Assembly: GCA_009704985.1 (NCBI GenBank)
Contig: WLDE01000012.1
Span: 1 to 40,311 of the forward strand
DNA: 40,311 bases
Reading direction: 5' to 3'
Source: Actinomycetota bacterium
GTDB taxonomy: Bacteria; Actinomycetota; Acidimicrobiia; Acidimicrobiales; Ilumatobacteraceae
Shown here: piece after piece, positions 33,514 through 40,311 of the stretch
How positions within the stretch are numbered: the first letter of the stretch is position 1
Layout: each line of letters opens with the position of its first letter
Made by a program: the position numbers and the translations under genes
Notes under the pieces: model-generated
Database searches by the model: none
The model's input: only the letters and a program-made list of their open reading frames with translations
What the model was told of the DNA's origin: nothing

Positions 33514-34692
33514 TCAGGCCCGCACGCCGGTGGTGCGTTCGAGCACCACCATCACGCAGGCGTTGCCGTCGACGCCGGCCACACCGCCCCCCATCGTCTC
33601 CACCAGGCCGAGCCGGGCGCCGTCGACCTGACGGCCGCCGGCCTCGCCGCGCAGCTGCCAGGTGATCTCGGCCGTCTGGGCGAGCCCGGTGGCCCCGAGC
33701 GGGTGGCCCCGCGACAGCAGGCCCCCTGAGGGATTCACCGGCTGCGGACCGCCGAGCGCGGTGTGCCCCGAACGCAGCAGGCCCGCCCCCTGGCCCTCGG
33801 GGGCCAGGCCGATCGCCTCGGTCGTGACGATCTCGCCGATGGTGAACGCGTCGTGGCACTCGACGACGTCGAGATCGGTCGGCCCGACGCCGGCGAGGTC
33901 GAAGGCGGCCGTGGCGGTGTCCCGGATCAGTTCGTAGCCCCACACGTGGGCACAGCGCTGGTCCCAGAGCCCACCGGAGCGCAGGACGGAGGACCGGACC
34001 ACGACCTCCTCCGTGCCGGACCGGTGAGGCCGGACGACCGCTGCGGCGGCACCGTCGGCGATCGGACAGCACTGCATCAGCGTGAGTGGATCGGCGACCA
34101 TGCGGGAGGCGAGCACCTCCTCGACGGTGTGCGGTGTGCGGTACTGGGCGCGGTCGTTGTGGACGGCGTGTGCGTGGTTCTTCACGGCCACCGATGCGAG
34201 GTCCTCGTCGGTGACCCCGTACAGCGCCTGGTAGCGAGTGGCCGCCATCGCGTAGAGGCTTGGCAGTGCCAGCCCGGTCCGGCCCTCGATGTCCGTGGAC
34301 TCGGGGTGGATGGCACCGGCGAACTGGTCGGTCATCTTCTCCACGCCCACGGCGAGGACGGTGTGGAAACGGCCCAGCTCGACCGCGGTGACGGCTTCGT
34401 GGAGGGCCGTGGTGCCACTCGCGCAGGCGTTCTCGACCGTGATGATCGGCATGCTGGTGATGCCCATGGCGTGCAGGGCCCGCTGGGCGACGCCGGGCGC
34501 GCCGAACACCGTGCCGACGTACACCGCGTCGAGGTCGGCGGGGGCCACGCCCGCGTCGCGGAGTGCCTCGTCGACGGCGCGCCACACCAGCTGCGACGGA
34601 TGGAGGTCTGGTTGCTTGCCGAACAGCGACGTGCCGACGCCGGCGACGGCTGCCGTGACGGCGCGCTGGGGAGCGGTGCGGTCGGAGGTCAT
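33514..34692 (-). CDS. Thiolase-family acyltransferase (SCP-x/lipid-transfer type)
   Basis: A 392-residue thiolase-like enzyme. The nucleophile Cys90 is in ENACASGTTAL, the catalytic His in RGHPLGATG (about residue 340), and the C-terminal GNACVMV may hold the second Cys. The set fits a real thiolase rather than the Cys-less Ltp2 retro-aldolases of steroid breakdown, although those also pair with a DUF35 protein. Such a DUF35 protein is encoded just upstream with a 4-nt overlap. It probably cleaves a 3-ketoacyl-CoA. The operon is divergent from an HSD10-like SDR across the palindromic operator at 35102. Confidence 0.9.
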   Translation of the reverse strand: MTSDRTAPQRAVTAAVAGVGTSLFGKQPDLHPSQLVWRAVDEALRDAGVAPADLDAVYVGTVFGAPGVAQRALHAMGITSMPIITVENACASGTTALHEAVTAVELGRFHTVLAVGVEKMTDQFAGAIHPESTDIEGRTGLALPSLYAMAATRYQALYGVTDEDLASVAVKNHAHAVHNDRAQYRTPHTVEEVLASRMVADPLTLMQCCPIADGAAAAVVRPHRSGTEEVVVRSSVLRSGGLWDQRCAHVWGYELIRDTATAAFDLAGVGPTDLDVVECHDAFTIGEIVTTEAIGLAPEGQGAGLLRSGHTALGGPQPVNPSGGLLSRGHPLGATGLAQTAEITWQLRGEAGGRQVDGARLGLVETMGGGVAGVDGNACVMVVLERTTGVRA

Positions 34693-35075
34693 GACGCTGT
34701 CTCCTCGATCGGCTGGACGGCCACGTCGCCGTCGTCGGTGCTCGTGGTGAGTCGCACCCGCGTGCCGGGTGGGAGTCGTACGGTGACGCCGTCGCCGGCC
34801 ACCACGTGCGCGAGGACACGTGGACCGTCGTCGAGGTCGACGTAGGCGAGCGCGTACGGCGGCGTCCGACCGGGTACGGGGACCCGGACGACGGTGGAGG
34901 ACCACACGGTGCCGTCGGGCCCGAACGTGTCGCGTCGCATCCGACCACCGCAGCCCGCACAGCGCGGCGGGTCCCACAGCGAGGGCAGGCCGCACTCGGC
35001 GCAGCGCGTGCCGGCGAGGCGTGTGGTGCCGTCGAGCGGCAGCACGGGCGGACGGGGATCCGGTGTGGTCGTCAT
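34689..35075 (-). CDS. DUF35 zinc-ribbon/OB-fold protein, thiolase partner
   Basis: A 128-residue protein with a rubredoxin-like zinc ribbon (CAECGLPSLWDPPRCAGCGG, four Cys) followed by an OB fold (YALAYVDLDDGPRVLAHVV). DUF35 proteins form complexes with thiolases and thiolase-like aldolases and may help bind CoA. Its stop overlaps the thiolase start by 4 nt, so the pair is probably made in equal amounts. It starts 72 nt from the divergent SDR start, with the palindromic operator between. Confidence 0.9.
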   Translation of the reverse strand: MTTTPDPRPPVLPLDGTTRLAGTRCAECGLPSLWDPPRCAGCGGRMRRDTFGPDGTVWSSTVVRVPVPGRTPPYALAYVDLDDGPRVLAHVVAGDGVTVRLPPGTRVRLTTSTDDGDVAVQPIEETAS

Positions 35076-35101
35076 TCGGAAGGACTCCGGTCGCGCATGA
35101 C

Positions 35102-35129
35102 CGATAACCTACCACTCGTTTGGTTATCG
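35102..35129. promoter_or_regulatory. Operator-like palindrome, copy 2
   Basis: CGATAACC-N12-GGTTATCG is a perfect 8-bp inverted repeat. On the minus strand, 35111-35128 reads GATAACCAAACGAGTGGT, which matches the sequence at 24627-24644 in 17 of 18 positions. It lies between the divergent DUF35/thiolase and SDR genes, 19 nt before the SDR start and 27 nt before the DUF35 start, a position suited to repressing both. Confidence 0.65.
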
Positions 35130-35147
35130 ATCGGAGGGTTGGCAGCG

Positions 35148-35951
35148 ATGGAACTCGAGGGCGCATCAGCGGTGGTCAGCGGCGGAGCGTCGGGGCTGGG
35201 TGCTGCGACGGTCGCGCAGCTGACCGGGCGCGGCATGCACGTGGTCGTGCTCGACCGCGGTGGCTCGACCGGGGTGCCGGTGCCGGCGGCGCACCTCGTG
35301 CGGGGCGACGTGACCGAGCCCACCGACGTGGCCGCGGCGATCGGCCTGGCGCGAGAGTTGGGACAGCTCCGCGTCGCCGTGAGCTGTGCGGGTGTCGGGA
35401 GTGCCCAGCGTGTCGCCTCACGAGGCAGCGGGGGTGTGGTCCTGGCCGGCGAGGGTGACGCCTTCCGCCGGGTGATCGACATCAACCTGATGGGTACGTT
35501 CCACCTCGTCAGCCAGGCTGCCGCAGCGATCGCAGCAGACCACGACGCCGCCCTCGCTGCCGGTGGCGTGCCGGACGACGGCGTGTCGTCAGTGGGCGCG
35601 ATCGTCACCACAGCGTCGATCGCCGCGTTCGAGGGGCAGGTCGGTCAGGCGGCGTACGCAGCATCGAAGGCGGCCGTGGTCGCACTCACCTTCACAGCAG
35701 CTCGTGACCTCGCGCCGCTCCGTATCAGGGTGAACGGTATCGCGCCGGGCCTGATGGCGACGCCGCTCGTCGAGACCATCCGCGACGACGTGATGGACGG
35801 GCTGGTCGACAACATCGTCCACCCCCGTCGTGCCGGTCGGCCCGAGGAGTTCGCTGCGCTGGCGATGCACCTGATCGACAACGAGTACCTGAACGGCGAG
35901 ACCGTCAGGCTCGACGCCGGCTCGCGGCTGCCGTTCGCGCCACCGCGCTGA
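35148..35951 (+). CDS. SDR, HSD10-like 3-hydroxyacyl-CoA dehydrogenase
   Basis: A 267-residue intact SDR. The cofactor motif is SGGASGLGAAT, Asp/Arg follow strand 2 (VVLDRGG), CAGVG replaces NNAG, and the catalytic pair is YAASK with an upstream TTASIAAFEG Ser. The sequence pattern resembles HSD17B10-type 3-hydroxy-2-methylacyl-CoA dehydrogenases. It would supply the 3-keto substrate for the divergent thiolase. SD GGAGGG lies before ATG 35148. The operator palindrome overlaps its likely promoter. Confidence 0.9.
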   Translation: MELEGASAVVSGGASGLGAATVAQLTGRGMHVVVLDRGGSTGVPVPAAHLVRGDVTEPTDVAAAIGLARELGQLRVAVSCAGVGSAQRVASRGSGGVVLAGEGDAFRRVIDINLMGTFHLVSQAAAAIAADHDAALAAGGVPDDGVSSVGAIVTTASIAAFEGQVGQAAYAASKAAVVALTFTAARDLAPLRIRVNGIAPGLMATPLVETIRDDVMDGLVDNIVHPRRAGRPEEFAALAMHLIDNEYLNGETVRLDAGSRLPFAPPR

Positions 35952-35981
35952 CCGGCGCTGACCGGCGCCGATCAGTGCCGG
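35952..35981. terminator. Hairpin between convergent SDR and acyl-CoA dehydrogenase genes
   Basis: ccggcgctga pairs with tcagtgccgg with one mismatch; 10-nt loop. It starts directly at the SDR stop. Confidence 0.45.
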
Positions 35982-35996
35982 CGGGGCGCGTTCGCC

Positions 35997-37787
35997 TCAG
36001 TCGATGCCGACGCGCAGCGAACGGGCGCCCGCCTGGATCGTCGCGATGCTCGGCCGGCGCTGGAGGTGATGCGTCGCGAAGTACTGCACTCGCCGGACGG
36101 CGCGTCGTCGCGCCGCGCCGGCGACGGGATCGCCACTGTCGTCGGCCGACCGCTCCGCGGGATGGGTCAGGTGAGCCGACAGGGCATGGCGTACCAGCAG
36201 GTGGCCGACGGTGACGAGGGCCAGCAGTTCCGCGAGCGGGGTCGCACCGGCGAGCACGGAGGTGCGGTCGGTCTCGAAGCGGTCGAGGACCCAGTCGACG
36301 GCGGTGCGTGCGGCCGCCAGCGCGCCATCGAGCTGGGTGGCCACCTCGTGCAGCTCGGGATCGCCGGCGACGGCATCGACCGTGGCCGATACGTCGGCGA
36401 GCAGTTCGTACACCGCAGCGCCACCGTCGCGCACGATCTTGCGGCCGACGAGGTCGATCGCCTGGATGCCGTTGGTGCCCTCGTAGATCGACGCGATGCG
36501 CACGTCCCGGAAGCGCTGAGCGACGCCGGTCTCCTCGACGAAGCCCATCCCGCCGTGGATCTGGACGGCGGTGGACGCGACACGTTCGCTGACGTCGGTC
36601 GGCCACGCCTTCGCGAGTGGGGTGAGCAGGTCGGCGCGCCGCTGCAGGCGAGCCCGTTCGGCCTCGTCGGTGTGGGCGATCGCGAGGTCGCCGGCGACGG
36701 CCGTCGCGAAGGCGAGCAGCCGCGCGCCGTCTCGGAGGACGGCCATGTCGAGCAGCATCCGCTGCACGTCGGGATGCTCGACGATCGCGCACGGGCCGGA
36801 GGGGTCCTCACTGCGGCCCTGCCGTCGCTCGTACGCGTAGCGCAGTGCCTGCTGGTAGGCCCGTTCGGCCACCGACACACCCTGTACCCCGACGGCGAGC
36901 CGGGCAGGGTTCATCATGCTGAACATCGCCGGCATGCCGCCGTGCAGGGGGCCGACGAGCTCGCCGACCGCGTCGGCGAACTCGAGCACGCACGTCGGGC
37001 TCGCGTGGATGCCGAGCTTGTGCTCGATCGACCGGCAGTGAACGCCATTGTGCGTGCCGAGCGCTCCCTGCTCGCCGATCAGGTACTTGCCCACCAGGAA
37101 CAACGAGATCCCGCGGGTGCCCTCGGGCGCTCCCGGCGTGCGGGCCAGCACCAGGTGGACGATGTTCTCGTTGAGCGAGTGCTCGCCCCACGTGATGAAG
37201 ATCTTCGTCCCGTTCAGCGACCAGGTGCCGTCAGGGCGGGGAGTGGCCATCGTGCGAACGGCACCGAGGTCGGAACCGGCGTCGGGCTCGGTGAGGTTCA
37301 TCGTGCCGGACCACGTGCCGTCGACCAGGCGGGGGAGCACGACGGAGCGGTGCCGCTCGTCGCCCCAGCGTTCCAGTAGCTCGACCGCGCCCCGTGTGAG
37401 CATCGGCTGGAGCGAGAGGGCCAGGTTGGCCGAGCCGAACACCTCGTGGACCGCAGTCCCGACCGCGCCGGGCATGCCACCGCCACCGAGTTCCACGTCG
37501 GCCGCGATGCCCGGCCAGCCGCCCTCGACGAAGCGCTGGTAGGCGCGGGTGATCTCGTCGGGCAGGTGCACCTCACCGGTCGTCGGGTCGAATCGGGCAC
37601 CCTCGCGGTCACCCACGCGGTCGGTGGGCCCGATGACGTCGGCGGCCAGCTTGCCGAAGCCGGTCAGCACGTCGTGGACGTCGTGGAGATCGGTCGCCGC
37701 GTGACGCGGTGTCGCGAGGACGTCGTCGAGGCCGGCCGTGCGGAGTGCCGCCAGCAGGTCGTCGACCGGGGCGTCGTAGCGGTCCAT
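35997..37787 (-). CDS. Large acyl-CoA dehydrogenase (FadE5/DmdC-like)
   Basis: A 596-residue acyl-CoA dehydrogenase of the long class with an extra C-terminal domain of about 130 residues (FadE5, AcdA and DmdC type). The FAD/substrate segment is MNLTEPDAGSDLG, and the catalytic Glu is present in SIYEGTNGIQ (about residue 436), unlike the dehydrogenase at 5360. It introduces the 2,3-double bond in an acyl-CoA. The start ATG shares 1 nt with the stop of the upstream 3-hydroxyacyl-CoA dehydrogenase gene, so the two form an operon. The usual electron acceptor, ETF, is not encoded here. Confidence 0.94.
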   Translation of the reverse strand: MDRYDAPVDDLLAALRTAGLDDVLATPRHAATDLHDVHDVLTGFGKLAADVIGPTDRVGDREGARFDPTTGEVHLPDEITRAYQRFVEGGWPGIAADVELGGGGMPGAVGTAVHEVFGSANLALSLQPMLTRGAVELLERWGDERHRSVVLPRLVDGTWSGTMNLTEPDAGSDLGAVRTMATPRPDGTWSLNGTKIFITWGEHSLNENIVHLVLARTPGAPEGTRGISLFLVGKYLIGEQGALGTHNGVHCRSIEHKLGIHASPTCVLEFADAVGELVGPLHGGMPAMFSMMNPARLAVGVQGVSVAERAYQQALRYAYERRQGRSEDPSGPCAIVEHPDVQRMLLDMAVLRDGARLLAFATAVAGDLAIAHTDEAERARLQRRADLLTPLAKAWPTDVSERVASTAVQIHGGMGFVEETGVAQRFRDVRIASIYEGTNGIQAIDLVGRKIVRDGGAAVYELLADVSATVDAVAGDPELHEVATQLDGALAAARTAVDWVLDRFETDRTSVLAGATPLAELLALVTVGHLLVRHALSAHLTHPAERSADDSGDPVAGAARRRAVRRVQYFATHHLQRRPSIATIQAGARSLRVGID

Positions 37788-38683
37788 CAGCGGCCCCCCT
37801 TCGCCTCGGCGCCGACGCGGCCGGAGTAGTCGTGGAAGCCCCGGCCGGTCTTGCGGCCCAGCAGCCCTGCCTCGACCATGCGGCTGAGCAGTGGCGGCGA
37901 CGCGTAGAGCGGCTCCTTGAACTCCGCGTACATCGACTGCGCCACGGCCATGGTGGTGTCGAGACCGATCAGGTCCGCGAGTGCCAGCGGTCCCATCGGG
38001 TGGGCGCAGCCCTGCACCATGCCGGTGTCGATGTCGGCCGCCGTGGCGAACCCGGACTCGAGCATCCGGATCGCGGACAGCAGGTAGGGGATCAGCAGCG
38101 CGTTGACGATGAAGCCGGCGCGGTCCTGCGACCGGACCACGTGTTTGCCAAGCGTGGCCGACGCGAACTCGGTGGCGCGCTGCTCGACCTCGGCGCTCGT
38201 CATGAGCGATGGCACCAGTTCGACCAGCGGCAGCACCGGAACGGGGTTGAAGAAGTGCAGGCCGACCACCTGCTCGGGTCGCGACGTGGCGGTGGCCAAC
38301 TTCATGATCGGGATCGACGAGGTGTTCGACGCCAGGATCGCCAGCGGGTCGGCCACCGTCGCGTCGAGGCGCTGGAACGCCTCGACCTTGGCGGCGGGGT
38401 CCTCGGCGATCGCCTCAATCACCAGTGACCGGTCGGCGAAGGCGTCCCAGTCGTGGGTGAAGTCGAGGCGTCCCACCGCGGCCTCGTGGTCGGCGTCGCT
38501 CAGCTTGCCGCGGGCGGCGGCTGATTCGAGCGAGCGCATCACCTTGTCGCGCCCGCGTGACGCTGCTGTCGCGTCGGCCTCGACCACGACCACCTCGCAC
38601 GACGATCGTGCACACACCTCGGCGATGCCCGACCCCATGAGTCCGCACCCGAGCACTCCGAGGTTCCGCTGTTCCTCTCGCAT
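37787..38683 (-). CDS. 3-hydroxyacyl-CoA (3-hydroxybutyryl-CoA) dehydrogenase
   Basis: A 298-residue enzyme with the N-terminal NAD site LGVLGCGLMGSGIAE (GxGxxG) and the HFFNPVPVLPLVE segment carrying the catalytic His. The C-terminal dimer domain is intact (HPMGPLALADLIGLD, then GRKTGRGFHDY). It oxidises 3-hydroxyacyl-CoA to 3-ketoacyl-CoA, downstream of an enoyl-CoA hydratase. A TAAAGT hexamer 8 nt before ATG suggests a leaderless start. The gene is divergent from the MarR regulator, with a dyad between. Confidence 0.93.
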   Translation of the reverse strand: MREEQRNLGVLGCGLMGSGIAEVCARSSCEVVVVEADATAASRGRDKVMRSLESAAARGKLSDADHEAAVGRLDFTHDWDAFADRSLVIEAIAEDPAAKVEAFQRLDATVADPLAILASNTSSIPIMKLATATSRPEQVVGLHFFNPVPVLPLVELVPSLMTSAEVEQRATEFASATLGKHVVRSQDRAGFIVNALLIPYLLSAIRMLESGFATAADIDTGMVQGCAHPMGPLALADLIGLDTTMAVAQSMYAEFKEPLYASPPLLSRMVEAGLLGRKTGRGFHDYSGRVGAEAKGGR

Positions 38684-38698
38684 GGCGACGAACTTTAC

Positions 38699-38716
38699 TT
38701 GGATGTCAAAGCATCA
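38699..38716. promoter_or_regulatory. Dyad in the divergent dehydrogenase/MarR intergenic region
   Basis: TTGGATG-tcaaag-CATCAA is a near-perfect inverted repeat just upstream of a TAAAGT hexamer (minus strand, 38692-38697) that precedes the dehydrogenase start. Sites of this size are typical MarR targets, and the MarR gene lies opposite. A TAGGAT hexamer at 38781-38786 sits 8 nt before the MarR GTG. Confidence 0.45.
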
Positions 38717-38794
38717 AACAGTATGAAGTCAAAACAATCCCGTGACCAGGGGATTCCAGGGCGACCGAACGGGTTCGCCCTAGGATCGCCACTC

Positions 38795-39388
38795 GTGACC
38801 CCGCACCGGCCGCTCCGCTTCGACCCGATCGAGGAGGCGTCGCGCAACTGGCACCGGGCCGGATGGGGCGACGCGGCGGCCGGCATGACCCTGGTGACGT
38901 CGATCATGCGTGCCCACCAGATCCTGCTGTCCCGCGTGGACGCCACGCTGGTGCCGTTCGGGCTCACCTTCGCCCGGTTCGAGGTGTTGATGCTGCTCGA
39001 CTTCTCGCGCACCGGCCGCCTGCCGTTGAGCAAGATCGGCGAGCGGCTCCAGGTGCACCCGGCAAGCGTCACCAACGCGATCAACCGGCTCCAGCGGGAC
39101 GGCTTCGTGGCCCGGCTCGAACACCCCACCGACCGTCGCACCACGCTGGCGGCGATCACCCGCTCCGGCCGCCGGGTCGTGCGGAACGCGGCGAAGGCCC
39201 TGAACGAGGGCGCGTTCGGCGATCCCGGCCTCGACCGCGACCAGATCGACACCGTCGTCCGGGTTCTCGCCGAGCTGCGCCGCGACGCCAAGGACTTCGA
39301 GCCGTCGCCCGCGGCCGACGCAGTGGCTGGCGCCCGGGACGACCTTGCGGTGGATGACGGCGGTGCTGGCGATGGCGCTCGCCGGTGA
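38795..39388 (+). CDS. MarR-family transcriptional regulator
   Basis: A 197-residue winged-helix regulator: dimer helices, then TFARFEVLMLLDFSRTGRL, the recognition region GERLQVHPASVTNAINRLQ and the wing LEHPTDRRTTLAAIT. GTG 38795 is preferred because the 32 upstream codons back to 38699 are Lys/Ser-rich and cover the likely operator, and TAGGAT lies 8 nt before the GTG. It probably controls the divergent 3-hydroxyacyl-CoA / acyl-CoA dehydrogenase operon and itself. The acidic tail after about residue 165 is not family-conserved. Confidence 0.88.
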   Translation: MTPHRPLRFDPIEEASRNWHRAGWGDAAAGMTLVTSIMRAHQILLSRVDATLVPFGLTFARFEVLMLLDFSRTGRLPLSKIGERLQVHPASVTNAINRLQRDGFVARLEHPTDRRTTLAAITRSGRRVVRNAAKALNEGAFGDPGLDRDQIDTVVRVLAELRRDAKDFEPSPAADAVAGARDDLAVDDGGAGDGARR

Positions 39389-39474
39389 GTTCATCGCCCT
39401 GGGTGTCGTGTTCGAGCGACCGATCGTGAACTCCCCGTTGCCCTGGGAGATCGGCTGAACGACGACCGCCCGGC

Positions 39475-40311
39475 TCAGCCGAGCAGGTTGTTGATCGTGA
39501 ACTCGACGCGGCGGTTCCTCGCCTTGCCCTCGGGCGTCGTGTTGTCGGCGATCGGCTGCGTCTCGCCGAACGCGGCGGTGGTGAGCCGCGCCGGATCGAC
39601 CCCCTGGGAGAGCAGGTACGCGTAGATCACGTCGACCCGGCGCTGCGACAGCGCCTGGTTCATCGCGTCCGAACCGTCGGCGTCGGTGTGGCCCTCGATG
39701 TCGATGGTGATCTGCGGGTTCTACTGCATCAGCAGCACGCCGAGGTCGAGCACCGCCTGCGCGTCGGCATCGATCTCCACGGAGTCGCGATCGAACAGCA
39801 CCGAGTCGCTCACGTAGAGCGGTGCCGAGGACGGCCGGGGTGCACCGGGGACGATCGTGTACTGCACCACGACGTTCTGCTCGCCGACGACCGCTGCGGC
39901 AGCGGCGCGGATCTCGTCGGCCGTCGCCTGGTCGGGCACGATGCCCGACAGGGTGACGACGCCGTCGCTGAACTCGGCCCATCGCACCGGGTCGGGGAAC
40001 TCGGTCGTCACGGTGGTCGCCGTGCTCTCGGGTGCTGCGGTGCCGGGCGTAGCGGGGCCGGGCGTAGCGGCGCCGGGCGTTGCGGTGCCGGGCGTTGCGG
40101 TGTCAGACGGCGCCGCCTCCGGCGCGACGGTGGTCGCCGGTGCCGACTCGGGTGGGGTCGTGGCGGCCGGTGCGGTGGTCGCGACCGGCGTCGGGGTGTC
40201 GCTCGACGAGAGCGTGGTCGGCGCGGCATCGGACGCGGGCGGCGCGTCGTCGTCACCGTCGAGTACGACCACGGCCAGCACCGCCACCAGTGCGATCGCG
40301 AGGAGCACCGC
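39475..40311 (-). pseudogene. BON-OmpA-domain membrane protein with in-frame TAG (partial at right edge)
   Basis: An N-terminal membrane helix (LLAIALVAVLAVVVLDG; the start may lie beyond the window) is followed by a Pro/Thr/Ala-rich linker with a five-residue repeat, a BON-like segment (VVTLSGIVPDQATADEI) and an OmpA peptidoglycan-binding domain. The OmpA domain is split by TAG at 39721-39723: ...LGVLLMQ, stop, NPQITIDIEGHTDADG... to GKARNRRVEFTINNLL. The frame is the same on both sides, so one base substitution (for example from CAG or TAC) explains it. If real, the protein loses most of its peptidoglycan-binding domain. It could equally be an error. Confidence 0.82.
40037..40096. repeat. 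15-bp tandem repeat in the OmpA linker
   Basis: Four units of gcggNgccgggcgtN encode Thr-Pro-Gly-x-Ala steps in the linker between membrane helix and BON domain; the unit is in frame. Confidence 0.85.

Noticed and set aside
33514..34692. Steroid-type Ltp2 retro-aldolase
   Set aside because: The protein keeps the thiolase Cys and His, which Ltp2-type aldolases lack; kept only as an alternative in the findings.
18541..40311. A second attachment site (repeat of the tRNA-Val 3' end)
   Set aside because: I looked by eye for ttcgagtccctctgcgccc and close variants downstream and saw none in the window.

Overview
The window is about 40 kb of very GC-rich DNA. Short intergenic gaps, many GTG/TTG starts, 1-4 nt start/stop overlaps and a BlaI/M56 pair beside a MoxR-DUF58-DUF4129 operon suggest an actinobacterium. 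I lean to the class Acidimicrobiia (Ilumatobacter-like), but that is inferred from overall style and was not tested.

Region 1 (1-6.6 kb) looks like a small biosynthetic locus. On the minus strand are a stand-alone amino-acid adenylating ligase, a free carrier protein and a fusion of a condensation domain, an adenylation domain and a PP-loop ATPase of the N-acetyl-sugar amidotransferase type; the fusion runs off the left edge. A divergent acyl-CoA-dehydrogenase-like flavoprotein has the features of carrier-protein-dependent aminoacyl dehydrogenases (PltE/RedW type). Ligase, carrier protein and dehydrogenase together resemble the PltF/PltL/PltE cassette. The fused adenylation domain reads as asparagine-type and is cut after core motif A8 by the PP-loop module. 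This is the most novel-looking part of the window.

Region 2 (6.6-18.4 kb) is mostly housekeeping: a HupE/UreJ-type membrane protein, a TauD-like dioxygenase, an Eis-like acetyltransferase, a BlaI/M56 regulator-protease pair, a five-gene DUF4129/MoxR/DUF58 membrane operon, two unknown small genes, an inositol-monophosphatase-like enzyme and a Dps ferritin. Several of these genes have a -10 hexamer 6-8 nt before the start codon, as expected for leaderless mRNAs.

Region 3 (18.4-21 kb) has a tRNA-Val(TAC), a frameshifted tyrosine integrase directly downstream (probably an integrated-element remnant) and a saccharopine-dehydrogenase-like reductase.

Region 4 (21-38.7 kb) looks like an uptake and catabolism region. 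A ribose-type (CUT2) ABC transporter with two different binding proteins is split over divergent operons that also encode an enoyl-CoA hydratase, an SDR, a cytochrome P450 and an acyl-CoA ligase. Further on are another SDR, a cupin, a TetR regulator, a thiolase with a DUF35 partner, an HSD10-like SDR, a large acyl-CoA dehydrogenase and a 3-hydroxyacyl-CoA dehydrogenase. An 18-nt operator-like sequence with one mismatch occurs in two divergent intergenic regions 10.5 kb apart (24.6 and 35.1 kb) and may link them in one regulon. The window ends with a MarR regulator and an OmpA/BON protein with an in-frame amber codon.

Three genes between 18.6 and 31.9 kb carry six one-base indels in C/G runs. 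Each repairs to a full-length family protein, so sequencing error is as likely as gene decay. No gene-free stretch exceeds about 260 bases.
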